Source: Acidobacteria bacterium UBA7540 (GTDB lineage: Bacteria > Acidobacteriota > Terriglobia > UBA7540). Taken from it: a stretch of DNA of 45,490 bases. The position numbers and the translations under genes were made by a program. The notes beneath the pieces are model-generated. The model worked only from the letters and a program-made list of their open reading frames with translations, made no database searches and was not told the DNA's origin. The stretch covers positions 62,258-107,747 of the forward strand of contig DLMI01000023.1 of the NCBI GenBank assembly GCA_002478145.1, written 5' to 3'. Positions 38,577 through 45,490 of the stretch are shown here, in pieces; position 1 is the first letter of the stretch; every line of letters begins with the position of its first letter.

Positions 38577-39749
38577 ATGTCCTTACGCAAATCACCGCAA
38601 CTTACGCCCGCTTTGCTCGCTGCCGCGCGCCACAACGCCCAGCATTCCACCGGACCGCGCAGCCCCGCCGCCAAGCAGAACATCAAGCTCAATGCCTTGA
38701 AGCACGGCGCACGCGTCAGCGAGGAAAATCGCTGCCTAGCCATGCTGGCGCTGGGCGAAGACCCGCAAGAATTCGAAAACTTGAAGCAGGAACTCATGAG
38801 CGCCCTGACTCCCGGCGACGCGCTCTGGGAGAAGCAAATCGACGACTTGACTTGGCTCTATTGGCGCCGCGAGAGGCTCGAGCGGGCGCAAGCAGGCCTG
38901 AAGCGGCGCGCCTTGCAGGCGATCGACGACTGGCAACACCGCCGCCGGCAGGAGATGGCCCGCGTCACCTTCGACGCCTCCCAGCACGACATGCTTGATG
39001 TCCACTTATCGGATTCTACAGATCGAGGCGTGACGCTGAGAAGGACGCTTTCCTTTCTTGAACTCATACGTGAGGAGGTGAAGCAGCGCACCTTCCAGGT
39101 CCGCCAGTACGCCGTACTGGAATCTCTTTACGAAGGTACGACGGGGTGGCGGCAGGCGCTGATTTTCAGCCTGCTGCACCGTTTCGGTGACCCCATGTGC
39201 CTCGAGGCGCAACAAGCCGACGAGGAAGAGCAGCAATATCGACGCAAAATGGGCATCGCCTACGAGCCGGTGGGCGAGCCAGAATACCAGGAACTTCTCC
39301 GTCTGCTGGAGGAGGAAATCGCCAGCGTCCGCGAAGAATTCGAATACGCGGAAAAGGCGAATGAGGAGAGAGCGGCGATAGAACGGGACGCCTGCCTTGC
39401 TCCGGCTGGGGAGATGTGGAGCATGATGCTGCGCCAAGAAGGCGCCCTGGACCGCTCCATTGACCGCAAAGTGAGGATACTGCTGAGGCTGCGGAAGGAA
39501 TCTGCCGACCTCCCGGTCGCTCCTACTGGTCGGGACGACAATGGCAGGACGGAGAACGTCGAGGAGGCCCTCGACAGCGACATTGTGTCCGAGACATCGG
39601 AGAGTGTGGAAGCGATGGAAAACTCAAAAATCAACGAACTATGCGGGAATGTCATTGAAAACAAAGGACCGCTGTGGAAAACTGGGGGAGAAACGGGAAT
39701 GTGTATGAAAACAAGTGTACTTAGCCCATCGAGGCCGGAATGTTATTGA
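38577..39749 (+). CDS. STGPR-family protein (ubiquitous repeat-associated gene), unknown function
   Basis: This 390-residue charged, helical protein starts MSLRKSPQLTPALLAAARHN. The N-terminal motif RHNAQHSTGPRSPAAKQNIK followed by NALKHGARV is found in many proteins of unknown function in Acidobacteria and Planctomycetes (recalled, not searched). Residues about 95-300 are long helices rich in Glu, Arg and Gln. The C-terminus (NVIENKGPLWKTGG, TGMCMKTS) is encoded by repeat units of the type GGAATGTnnATGAAAACAAAG. AGGAGGAA fixes the start. The same 3' end exists alone at 23376-23520. A mobile-element role is inferred. Confidence 0.7.
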   Translation: MSLRKSPQLTPALLAAARHNAQHSTGPRSPAAKQNIKLNALKHGARVSEENRCLAMLALGEDPQEFENLKQELMSALTPGDALWEKQIDDLTWLYWRRERLERAQAGLKRRALQAIDDWQHRRRQEMARVTFDASQHDMLDVHLSDSTDRGVTLRRTLSFLELIREEVKQRTFQVRQYAVLESLYEGTTGWRQALIFSLLHRFGDPMCLEAQQADEEEQQYRRKMGIAYEPVGEPEYQELLRLLEEEIASVREEFEYAEKANEERAAIERDACLAPAGEMWSMMLRQEGALDRSIDRKVRILLRLRKESADLPVAPTGRDDNGRTENVEEALDSDIVSETSESVEAMENSKINELCGNVIENKGPLWKTGGETGMCMKTSVLSPSRPECY

Positions 39750-39759
39750 AAAGAAAGGG
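39645..39759 (+). repeat. Three spaced 20-bp units at the 3' end of the STGPR gene
   Basis: Units of the type GGAATGTnnATGAAAACAAAG start at 39645, 39695 and 39737, about 50 and 42 bp apart. The first two are translated; the stop codon lies in the third. The same three units, same order and similar spacing, occur inverted at 23376-23487. Confidence 0.8.
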
Positions 39760-39899
39760 TGTTATTGCAAACGCAGAGTTGCACGCGACGCTAGCTGCCC
39801 TTGACCTTGAGCCCACGCGGGGTTCGGCAGAGGGCTTGGCCCTCTCCCGAGGCGGGCTGCGGCGCGGTGAAGGTTCTGGGGGCGGGAGCATCCGAGGGA

Positions 39900-40307
39900 T
39901 TATCGGCGATTGGGTTCTCCGTCACCGCCGGGCCCTGGCTCCTTAGGCTGAGTGACCAGGCTCAGAACAACGACCACACCCCAGCCCAAGACCGCCAGCA
40001 TGAGGAAGAAGCAAATTGCCGAGATCTGTTGCTGGTTCTTACCGATCAGATAAGACCGGTCAGCGATAATCGACTGATAGCTCTCGTGACAACTATGGTA
40101 GCTCACCGAGAGGAATCCTGCCAGCGCCGGCAGCACCAGGCCGGCGGGGAAAAGCTTTTTGAGGACGGAGGCGAGATTCCTGTTGGGGAAAGCGCCCGCG
40201 AGCCCGGCGAGCGGGCGGCGCAGAAAGGCATAAGCCGCCATGCCGATCACGATCGACAGCACGCCAACAAAGAAGTACGAGGCGATCAGGTACTGTTCAT
40301 TGCTCAT
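39900..40307 (-). CDS. Small membrane protein
   Basis: This 135-residue protein has three or four hydrophobic helices (YFFVGVLSIVIGMAAYAFL, LVLPALAGFLSV, ICFFLMLAVLGWGVVVVLSL). A CH motif (SYHSCHESYQS) sits between the second and third. The tail is polar (KEPGPGGDGEPNRR). I do not recognise a family. It overlaps the upstream gene by 11 bases, so the two are co-translated. Confidence 0.6.
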   Translation of the reverse strand: MSNEQYLIASYFFVGVLSIVIGMAAYAFLRRPLAGLAGAFPNRNLASVLKKLFPAGLVLPALAGFLSVSYHSCHESYQSIIADRSYLIGKNQQQISAICFFLMLAVLGWGVVVVLSLVTQPKEPGPGGDGEPNRR

Positions 40308-40656
40308 GCTTCGCTCGCAGAACGGCCACGAGGACGGTGATCAGAATGAGATAGCCCAGCAGGAATCCGAAGAAGTACTGGCAGACTCCTTGCACGCCCG
40401 CCGCGACTCTCCAAACGTACTCCATGAAGGGATCGCTCGGCTTGAAGTTGAAGGCCGTTCCGAAGCCGCCCGCGAAGACGGCCAGCAATAGGCCGATAAG
40501 AAAGCTTCGTAGGTAGAACGTGGTGCCGTCGGGTGACTTCAGGGCTTGGTTCAGCAGGCTTTCGAGGCTCTTCGATACGAGAGCCCAGATTGCAAACGTC
40601 AGGGCGAGCGATAACGCGAGCAGAATGACGAATCCAGCGAGGTTCTGAGGGCTCAT
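40297..40656 (-). CDS. Small membrane protein, partner of the next gene
   Basis: This 119-residue protein has three predicted helices (FVILLALSLALTFAIWALV, SFLIGLLLAVFAGGFGTAF, FFGFLLGYLILITVLVAVL). It begins MSPQNLAGFVILLALS. It is the first gene of a two-gene minus-strand operon, divergent from the VanZ-like gene. No family is recognised. The tight overlap suggests a two-component membrane complex. Confidence 0.6.
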   Translation of the reverse strand: MSPQNLAGFVILLALSLALTFAIWALVSKSLESLLNQALKSPDGTTFYLRSFLIGLLLAVFAGGFGTAFNFKPSDPFMEYVWRVAAGVQGVCQYFFGFLLGYLILITVLVAVLRAKHEQ

Positions 40657-40920
40657 ACCAGTGCTCCATCCTTGTCTCTACGCAGATGATACGGTCGTTT
40701 CAGTAGTGGCTCGAGTCTTTGCGAGTGTACACCCGCCCGCCTGATGGAGCAAGAGGCACTGGGGGGAATGGACAGAAAGCAAAGCTTTCATGATATGGTG
40801 GAGTTCACGTTCCGTTTTTCCTGTGAGCAAGAGAGTTTGCTGCCGAACCCGATGATTCATAAGAAACAAGACGACGCCACATTTGGCCGGCCGCGTATTA
40901 CCTCCGAAATTCAAAAAAAG

Positions 40921-42093
40921 ATGGGCCAGATTAACTGGGAAGTGACAAGCTCGAAGCTCCTCGGCGTGGCTTGCGGATTGGTCTTAGGGGGCCTTTTGGT
41001 GGCAGGGCTCTGGCCCTTTCACTCTCCCAGGAATCAGGTGACATGGGTCGCTGGGGGCAACGGCCTGCACCTTGGTCGTCATGGGACGATACTGAGTTCC
41101 GGCAAATTCAAGGCGGCGAATGCTCCAGCGGACGCCCCATGCAGCCTGGAGATCTGGTTCGAGCCTGATCTTACTGCGGCCTCGGCCACTCTCTTCGCCT
41201 TCTACGCTCCAGGGAACCCTCGGCAGTTCTCGCTGAACCAATCCATTACTGACCTTGCCCTGGGAAGTGACATTCGCGAGGGGCGCTATCGAACCCTGAC
41301 CACCAGACTCTTCTATGTTGAAGACATTTTCCGTCGGGGAAAGCCGTTGTTCGTAACGGTTACGTCAAAGGCAGGGCAGACGTCAGTCTATATTGATGGT
41401 GCGCTGGCCCGAACAGCCCCCAAGTTTCCGCTCTCCAGCCAGGATTTTGACGGCGAGCTCGTCATCGCCAACACGCCCAGAGTAGGTAATAGCTGGTCAG
41501 GTGTTTTGCGAGGGCTTGCCTTTTATGACCAAGAGGTCTCTCCGGCGCAGGTCTTTCACCACTATGAGACATGGATAGAAAAGGGACGACCAGACGTTTC
41601 CGAAAATGAGCGTGCCGTGGCGCTTTATCTGTTTGATGAACGCGCGGGTCGTGTCATTCATAACCAAGTGCCCTCGGGAACCGACTTGTATATTCCGGAC
41701 CGTTATCTGGTTTTGGATCAGGCCCTCCTAAGCCCCTTCTGGGAGGAATTCCGTCCAACCTGGAGCTATTGGGGTGACGTGCTGGTCAACATTGCGGGTT
41801 TTGTTCCTTTCGGGTTCCTTTTCTGCGCCTACTTTTCGCTGGCCGGACGGATCAAAAGGCCGGCACTGGTCACAATCCTTCTAGGGTTCACAGTCAGCCT
41901 TACGATCGAATCTCTTCAGGCATTCCTGCCAACGCGGGATTCCGGCACCACAGATGTCATCACAAATACCTTGGGCGCTTGTTTCGGGGTTTGGTTGTAT
42001 CGATTGAACCTTGGGCGAGTCCTATTCGCGAGAATCTGGACACAACTTGTGGGAACTACAGCCAAGGATTCAACCAGGACACACATGAACTGA
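40921..42093 (+). CDS. LamG-like domain protein with C-terminal VanZ-like membrane domain
   Basis: This product of about 390 residues starts MGQINWEVTSSKLLGVACGL in this reading. A first membrane helix is at residues 11-30. Residues about 40-235 form a LamG/concanavalin-like sandwich (PCSLEIWFEPDL, GKPLFVTVTSKAGQTSVYID, VLRGLAFYDQEVS). Residues about 265-365 hold a VanZ-like region: NIAGFVPFGFLFCAYF, SLTIESLQAFLPTRDSGTTD and NTLGACFGVWLYRL. ESLQ-x-F...R-x-S-x-TDVI-x-N is the VanZ pattern. GTG-free starts at 40768 or 40744 would add 51-59 residues unlike the family; which is used is unclear. Confidence 0.75.
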   Translation: MGQINWEVTSSKLLGVACGLVLGGLLVAGLWPFHSPRNQVTWVAGGNGLHLGRHGTILSSGKFKAANAPADAPCSLEIWFEPDLTAASATLFAFYAPGNPRQFSLNQSITDLALGSDIREGRYRTLTTRLFYVEDIFRRGKPLFVTVTSKAGQTSVYIDGALARTAPKFPLSSQDFDGELVIANTPRVGNSWSGVLRGLAFYDQEVSPAQVFHHYETWIEKGRPDVSENERAVALYLFDERAGRVIHNQVPSGTDLYIPDRYLVLDQALLSPFWEEFRPTWSYWGDVLVNIAGFVPFGFLFCAYFSLAGRIKRPALVTILLGFTVSLTIESLQAFLPTRDSGTTDVITNTLGACFGVWLYRLNLGRVLFARIWTQLVGTTAKDSTRTHMN

Positions 42094-42767
42094 CCAACGC
42101 CCCGGGTGCAGCCTAACCCTCTGGAACCCCCAGGTGTAGATGTACCCTGCTTAACGCTTACGACAAGACATCATAAGTTCGATTCCCCTTGGACTCTGCC
42201 CATTTCTTGCTCTGCGAGCAAGACCTGCCGACAATCAAAAACCCTGATTGAATCAGGGTTTTTCATGTCTAGGTGTGTGATCTTGTCGTTTGTGAAAGTC
42301 CGTAGCCCGTATAAGGGCGCTATTCGAACTTGGGATAAAATTCTGAAGCAGCTCTTGAAGCATTTCACTGACGAGATAGCGCCCGCGAATTAAGGGATTT
42401 TCCTCCGTTTTAGAGCCCGAACTGAGCTTGAAAAGGTGGGGGATTTTGCGTTACACACGACCTACCATTCTTCTTCCAAGCTGCTGGCCTACTTTTAGCC
42501 CGCCTACAGTGGTATACTTTTACTTCGCCTCTGACAAGAGCGCGAGGGGGCATGTGCGACAAAGCTTCGACGAGCGCTGATCATATTCGAATCGGTATAA
42601 TTCGTTCTGAGTTGTGTTAGCCCAGCGACGGCCACCTCAATTTACTCAGTTCGCGGGCAAATGACTATTACCGGGAACAGCGTGTGCACGCTGTCTTCGT
42701 GGTTTATAGGGCCAGCCATAGAGTGCATGCGAGGAGAGTTGTGGATTGTTTCCGGAAGGAGGATCTT
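42094..42767. other. 674-bp gene-free stretch before the HAF-repeat gene
   Basis: No gene is supported. It holds the terminator at 42237-42263. A perfect TATAAT occurs at 42596-42601 without a -35 at the right distance, which may belong to the HAF gene. TTCGATTCCCC near 42178 resembles a tRNA T arm but no cloverleaf can be built. Confidence 0.5.
42237..42263. terminator. Bidirectional terminator-like perfect inverted repeat
   Basis: AAAAACCCTGAT and ATCAGGGTTTTT are exact reverse complements with a three-base loop. Flanking A and T runs let it terminate in either direction. It lies 144 bp after the VanZ-like gene. Confidence 0.8.
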
Positions 42768-43757
42768 ATGGCTGAGTATTACGTCGTTACGGATCTAGGT
42801 ACGCTGCCCGGCGGCGCTTCCAGCAATGCCTACGACATCAACGATAGAGGTCAGGTGGTGGGCTCCTCGCAAGTCGCAGGGGGGATGGGTCACGCTTTCC
42901 TTTGGACTCCAACGACGCACCTGCAAGACCTAGGGACGCTTCCCGGTGGCAGCGGCAGCGAAGCTTCGGGAATCAGTGTCTGCGGCCTGGTCTCAGGCCA
43001 GTCGGATTTGGCAGGCAGCGGCGGCCGCACCCATGCGTTTGTATGGAGTACTGCGGGTGGATTGCAAGATCTCGCCACGCTGGCGGGCGACAACGGAAGC
43101 GTCGCAGAGGCAATCAATGCCTGTGGTCAGGTGATCGGGGATTCTTTCCTCAGTGCGGGGGGCAATCTGCATGCGTTTATCTGGAGCAAAGCGGCGGGAA
43201 TGATTGGTCTCGGAGTGTTGCCGCGTTTCACCGACTCTGAGGCGCGCGATATCAACAACCTCGGGCAGGTGGTCGGCTACTGTGCCTTGGCAGGTGTACC
43301 AAGTCGAGGCTTCTTATGGACCAGCGCTGCGGGCATGCAGGCGGTCGGTACGCTGCCGGGCGGCCTCGGCAGTACTGCCCTTGGGATTAACGATCTGGGC
43401 GAAATTGTCGGTACTTCCGACTGCGGCAATGCCAACCAGCCTCACGCTGTCTCGTGGAACAGGATGGGAGTTGCGCAGGATCTTGGCATTCTTGCCGGTG
43501 GAAGCAGGAGTGCCGCATATGCGATCAATGTTCTTGGAACGGTCGTTGGGGACGGCGATTGTGCCGGCTCTGGGTCGCACGCATTTGTCTGGAGCGCAAA
43601 AAAGGGAATGCGGGATCTGAACGCTCTTATTCCTGCCAATTCGGGTTGGGAGTTGCAAGGCGCCGTTGCGATCAACGTCGCCGGACAGATTGTTGGAGTG
43701 GGTACCGTGAACGGAACGCAACATGCGTTCCTCCTGACGCCGCAGTGTGCGCCGTGA
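42768..43757 (+). CDS. HAF-repeat protein
   Basis: This product of about 329 residues starts MAEYYVVTDLGTLPGGASSN. Seven repeats of about 45-50 residues each contain D-LGTLPGG-x-S-x-A-x-x-IN-x-x-G-QVVG and an HAF-x-W motif (DLGTLPGGSGSEASGI, HAFVWSTAGG, HAFLLTP). These are HAF repeats, thought to form a beta-propeller-like surface protein. Unlike most members it has no visible signal peptide with this start. AAGGAGG five bases before the ATG fixes the start, so the missing signal is not an annotation error. Secretion may use another route, or the protein may stay inside. Confidence 0.87.
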   Translation: MAEYYVVTDLGTLPGGASSNAYDINDRGQVVGSSQVAGGMGHAFLWTPTTHLQDLGTLPGGSGSEASGISVCGLVSGQSDLAGSGGRTHAFVWSTAGGLQDLATLAGDNGSVAEAINACGQVIGDSFLSAGGNLHAFIWSKAAGMIGLGVLPRFTDSEARDINNLGQVVGYCALAGVPSRGFLWTSAAGMQAVGTLPGGLGSTALGINDLGEIVGTSDCGNANQPHAVSWNRMGVAQDLGILAGGSRSAAYAINVLGTVVGDGDCAGSGSHAFVWSAKKGMRDLNALIPANSGWELQGAVAINVAGQIVGVGTVNGTQHAFLLTPQCAP

Positions 43758-44015
43758 CGCAGAACCGGCCTCCTTCCGGCTCCTCTGATCGCGGCAGTAG
43801 AAATCATGCCTGCAAGGATTCATCGTGCGTAGAAGACAAAAAGACACAAGTCGGGCTCGCTCCCTGGGCTAGATTCTTGCGGCCCTCCGGGCCTGAATAC
43901 CCTGGAACCTTGTTACGCGGACTTCGGTCACCGTGCACTAGCGTGTATATCCTGGCAACTTATCGGGAATTCGGGTGAGGCGAGTCAGGAGACCACTGTC
44001 ATAGTCCAATCCTTG

Positions 44016-44951
44016 TCACAAGCGCACGCGGTTTCGGCCTGACTGCTTGCCGCTATACAGGTGCTGATCTGCCCTCTTCAAGAGGGATTCCACCGAATCC
44101 CCAGGAGCGGCCATGGCAGCCCCCACCGAGATGGTCACCTGGACCTGCGAGCCTTCCACCGGTACTGTAGACCGAGCGACCAGTGCCCTGCATCTCTCGG
44201 ACGTGTCCGCCAGGATGTCTTTCGTAATGCCAGGGAGAATCACCATGAATTCGTCGCCCCCCCAACGTCCCAGCACGTCGGACGCACGCAAACAACCGGA
44301 GACAGTCTTTGCAACAGTGATCAGCGCAGCATCTCCGGCGACATGCCCGTAGGTGTCGTTGATGTTCTTGAGCTCGTCCAAGTCGGCCAGCATGATTCCG
44401 AACGGGGTGCCGAACTTGGAACGTTGATCGAGTTGCTGAAAGAGCTGTTGCTCCAAATAGTGACGGTTTGCCACCTGGGATGTTGGATCCAGAAATGCCA
44501 ACTTCGCGAGCTCCCTGGCTCTCTCTCGCACGGCCCTCTCCCGGGAGTTGTCATTGAAGATCTCGACCACACCGACAACTTCACCGTCTCTGCCCGTAAC
44601 TGGGCAGACACGAACCTCCACGGGAACCCTGTGGCCACGTTTATGGTGAAGATAGATTTCCGCCCGATGCGGGCGCCCATCCGCGATGACACGGCTGAGA
44701 GGGCACTCTCCCTGACAGAGCAGGCGCCCGGAGTCGTCGACGTGCATCAGGATGTTGTCGCCACAGCGTTTCCCTACAACTTCTTCGGCGCTGTAGCCGG
44801 TAAGCTGTTCCGCTGCTTGGTTCCAGTACGTAATCCTGCGTTCCAGATCAGTGAAGTAGACAGCGTCAAAAAGGTTGTCCAAAATCCGTTTGAAGAGACC
44901 GTTCGTTTCATCTGACGACGAAGCCGGAGAAGAAGGAACTGGAGACTCCAT
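44016..44951 (-). CDS. PAS-GGDEF diguanylate cyclase
   Basis: This 311-residue cytoplasmic protein makes cyclic di-GMP. A PAS domain covers about 20-135 (ILDNLFDAVYFTDLERRITYW, then AEQLTGYSAEEVVGKRC). The GGDEF domain covers about 150-310. GGDEF is intact (RWGGDEFMV, near 231-238) and the inhibitory site R-x-x-D (RASD) lies five residues upstream. No EAL domain or membrane helix is present. A GAGGGAG ribosome site precedes the ATG at 44951. The signal sensed by the PAS domain is unknown. Confidence 0.93.
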   Translation of the reverse strand: MESPVPSSPASSSDETNGLFKRILDNLFDAVYFTDLERRITYWNQAAEQLTGYSAEEVVGKRCGDNILMHVDDSGRLLCQGECPLSRVIADGRPHRAEIYLHHKRGHRVPVEVRVCPVTGRDGEVVGVVEIFNDNSRERAVRERARELAKLAFLDPTSQVANRHYLEQQLFQQLDQRSKFGTPFGIMLADLDELKNINDTYGHVAGDAALITVAKTVSGCLRASDVLGRWGGDEFMVILPGITKDILADTSERCRALVARSTVPVEGSQVQVTISVGAAMAAPGDSVESLLKRADQHLYSGKQSGRNRVRL

Positions 44952-45391
44952 ATGTTTTCTCCCTCAGCAGGCGCCTCGATCTGCGCAACACCTAAGGGAT
45001 CATCGCCGACGCTCTTGCGGCGCTGGTACAGGTGGAAGCAATACTCACTCCCTTAGGCGTTAGCATTTCAACGCTGGTACCTGCCGTCTGCAATCTGTTC
45101 CAATCTTCCGGCCAGAGTATCCTTGAAGCAGACCGTGCCGGAAAGATGGACCGCCATGGCTGATTGAAGCGACAATCCAGACCTAGACCTTGCCCTGTGT
45201 CACATACCTACAACAATATACAAATCCAGAAAGAAAGTTCAATAAATTGTTCATGGGTCGCCCCAGGCTATGGAACAGGTCCCGAGGAGTGTGCGACACA
45301 AAAGTGGGAGTCCTGCCGCTGGGGCATGACATATTTGTGAAAGCTCGCGTCGGCGGCAGCACGGTGGTCCGGGGAGCCCGCCTAGTGCGGA
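44952..45391. other. Gene-free stretch with a long-armed inverted repeat
   Basis: AACACCTAAGGGA (44987-44999) and the inverted TCCCTTAGGCGTT (45048-45060) flank about 48 bp and differ at one base pair. They lie 36 bp upstream of the cyclase start on its strand and could be a leader hairpin or operator. The remainder has no recognised feature. Confidence 0.45.
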
Positions 45392-45490
45392 TTTCTCACC
45401 ACGTTTCGACGCTCTTAGTGGGCTGCCGGAAGGGCGGGGCTTCAGCCCCGCCGAAATCGCGGCTCCCGCCCTCTGTTGGTCCCGTGCCCC
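45392..45490. repeat. Second copy of the TTTCTCACCACG palindromic element, cut by the window end
   Basis: TTTCTCACCACGTTT, then GAAGGGCGGGGCTTCAGCCC, then CTCCCGCCCTCTGTTGGTCC: the same order as the right arm of 9999-10220, inverted, with few differences. The window ends inside it. Confidence 0.85.

Noticed and set aside
39645..39759. Three spaced similar units that might be a CRISPR array
   Set aside because: The units are degenerate, only three, lie within and at the end of a coding sequence, and recur with the same spacers elsewhere, so the spacers are not unique.
42172..42212. GTTCGATTCCCC followed by CTCTGCCCA, resembling a tRNA 3' end, with a terminator after it
   Set aside because: No cloverleaf can be drawn upstream; at most a remnant.
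42106..42393. 95-codon frame after the VanZ-like gene
   Set aside because: It runs through the perfect inverted-repeat terminator and has no recognisable features or ribosome site.

Overview
The window reads as chromosomal DNA of a GC-rich soil- or sediment-type bacterium. The best guess is Acidobacteriota (Terriglobia-like). This is inferred from the density of short palindromic intergenic repeats, a 'STGPR...NALKHG' family gene, DUF4097 and TPR/carboxypeptidase-regulatory secreted proteins, and repeat strings resembling CATTCTGAGCGCAGCGAAG. No marker search was possible. The window starts inside a 23S rRNA gene and ends inside a dispersed repeat that also occurs at about 10.1 kb. Both are typical places for an assembly to break.

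Region 1 (1-7.2 kb) holds the rRNA operon end and an accessory patch. A 23S 3' end and a full 5S gene are followed by two further partial copies of the 5S 3' end, each with its own terminator. A DUF4258/DUF2283 toxin-antitoxin-like pair sits between the first two copies. Then come a DUF2971 protein, an orphan DUF2283 protein, a P-loop kinase with a dCMP deaminase, HicB/HicA, DUF433 with a truncated DUF5615, and a DHA2-type drug exporter on the minus strand.

Region 2 (7.4-23 kb) is mostly housekeeping and envelope genes. It has a secreted DUF4097 protein, a minus-strand surface-glycan set (GT39-like membrane transferase, methyltransferase-GT2 fusion, CDP-paratose 2-epimerase), a small basic protein with an RRM RNA-binding protein, an unknown membrane protein, a secreted TPR protein with a partner, and a 7-deazaguanine cluster (queD, queE, queC) downstream of a DinG/XPD-type helicase. 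A small zinc-finger gene lies antisense inside the que cluster.

Region 3 (23-33 kb) starts with about 1.5 kb of repeat-rich non-coding DNA. It continues with a RelBE-like pair, VapBC, a TPR protein, a YHS protein overlapping a secreted protein, thiD behind a near-perfect sigma-70 promoter, and two serine beta-lactamase-like hydrolases. The second hydrolase is fused to a CBM9-like domain.

Region 4 (33-40 kb) is defence-like. It contains a HigA-like antitoxin whose toxin has lost its centre to a repeat. Next is a two-gene operon of a DNA methyltransferase with an Mrr-like nuclease domain and a 526-residue DUF5677-like protein, joined by a 4-base overlap. A UPF0175/DUF3368 toxin-antitoxin pair follows, bracketed by direct repeats of about 100 bp together with an S1/P1 nuclease stub. 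An STGPR-family gene comes last; its 3' end is also found as a separate copy 16 kb away.

Region 5 (40-45.5 kb) has two small membrane proteins, a LamG-like/VanZ membrane protein, a HAF-repeat protein and a PAS-GGDEF diguanylate cyclase.

Two themes stand out. Eight toxin-antitoxin or antitoxin-only loci occur in 45 kb, two of them with damaged toxins. Several small gene modules are bracketed by diverged direct repeats, which suggests repeat-mediated gain and loss of cassettes.
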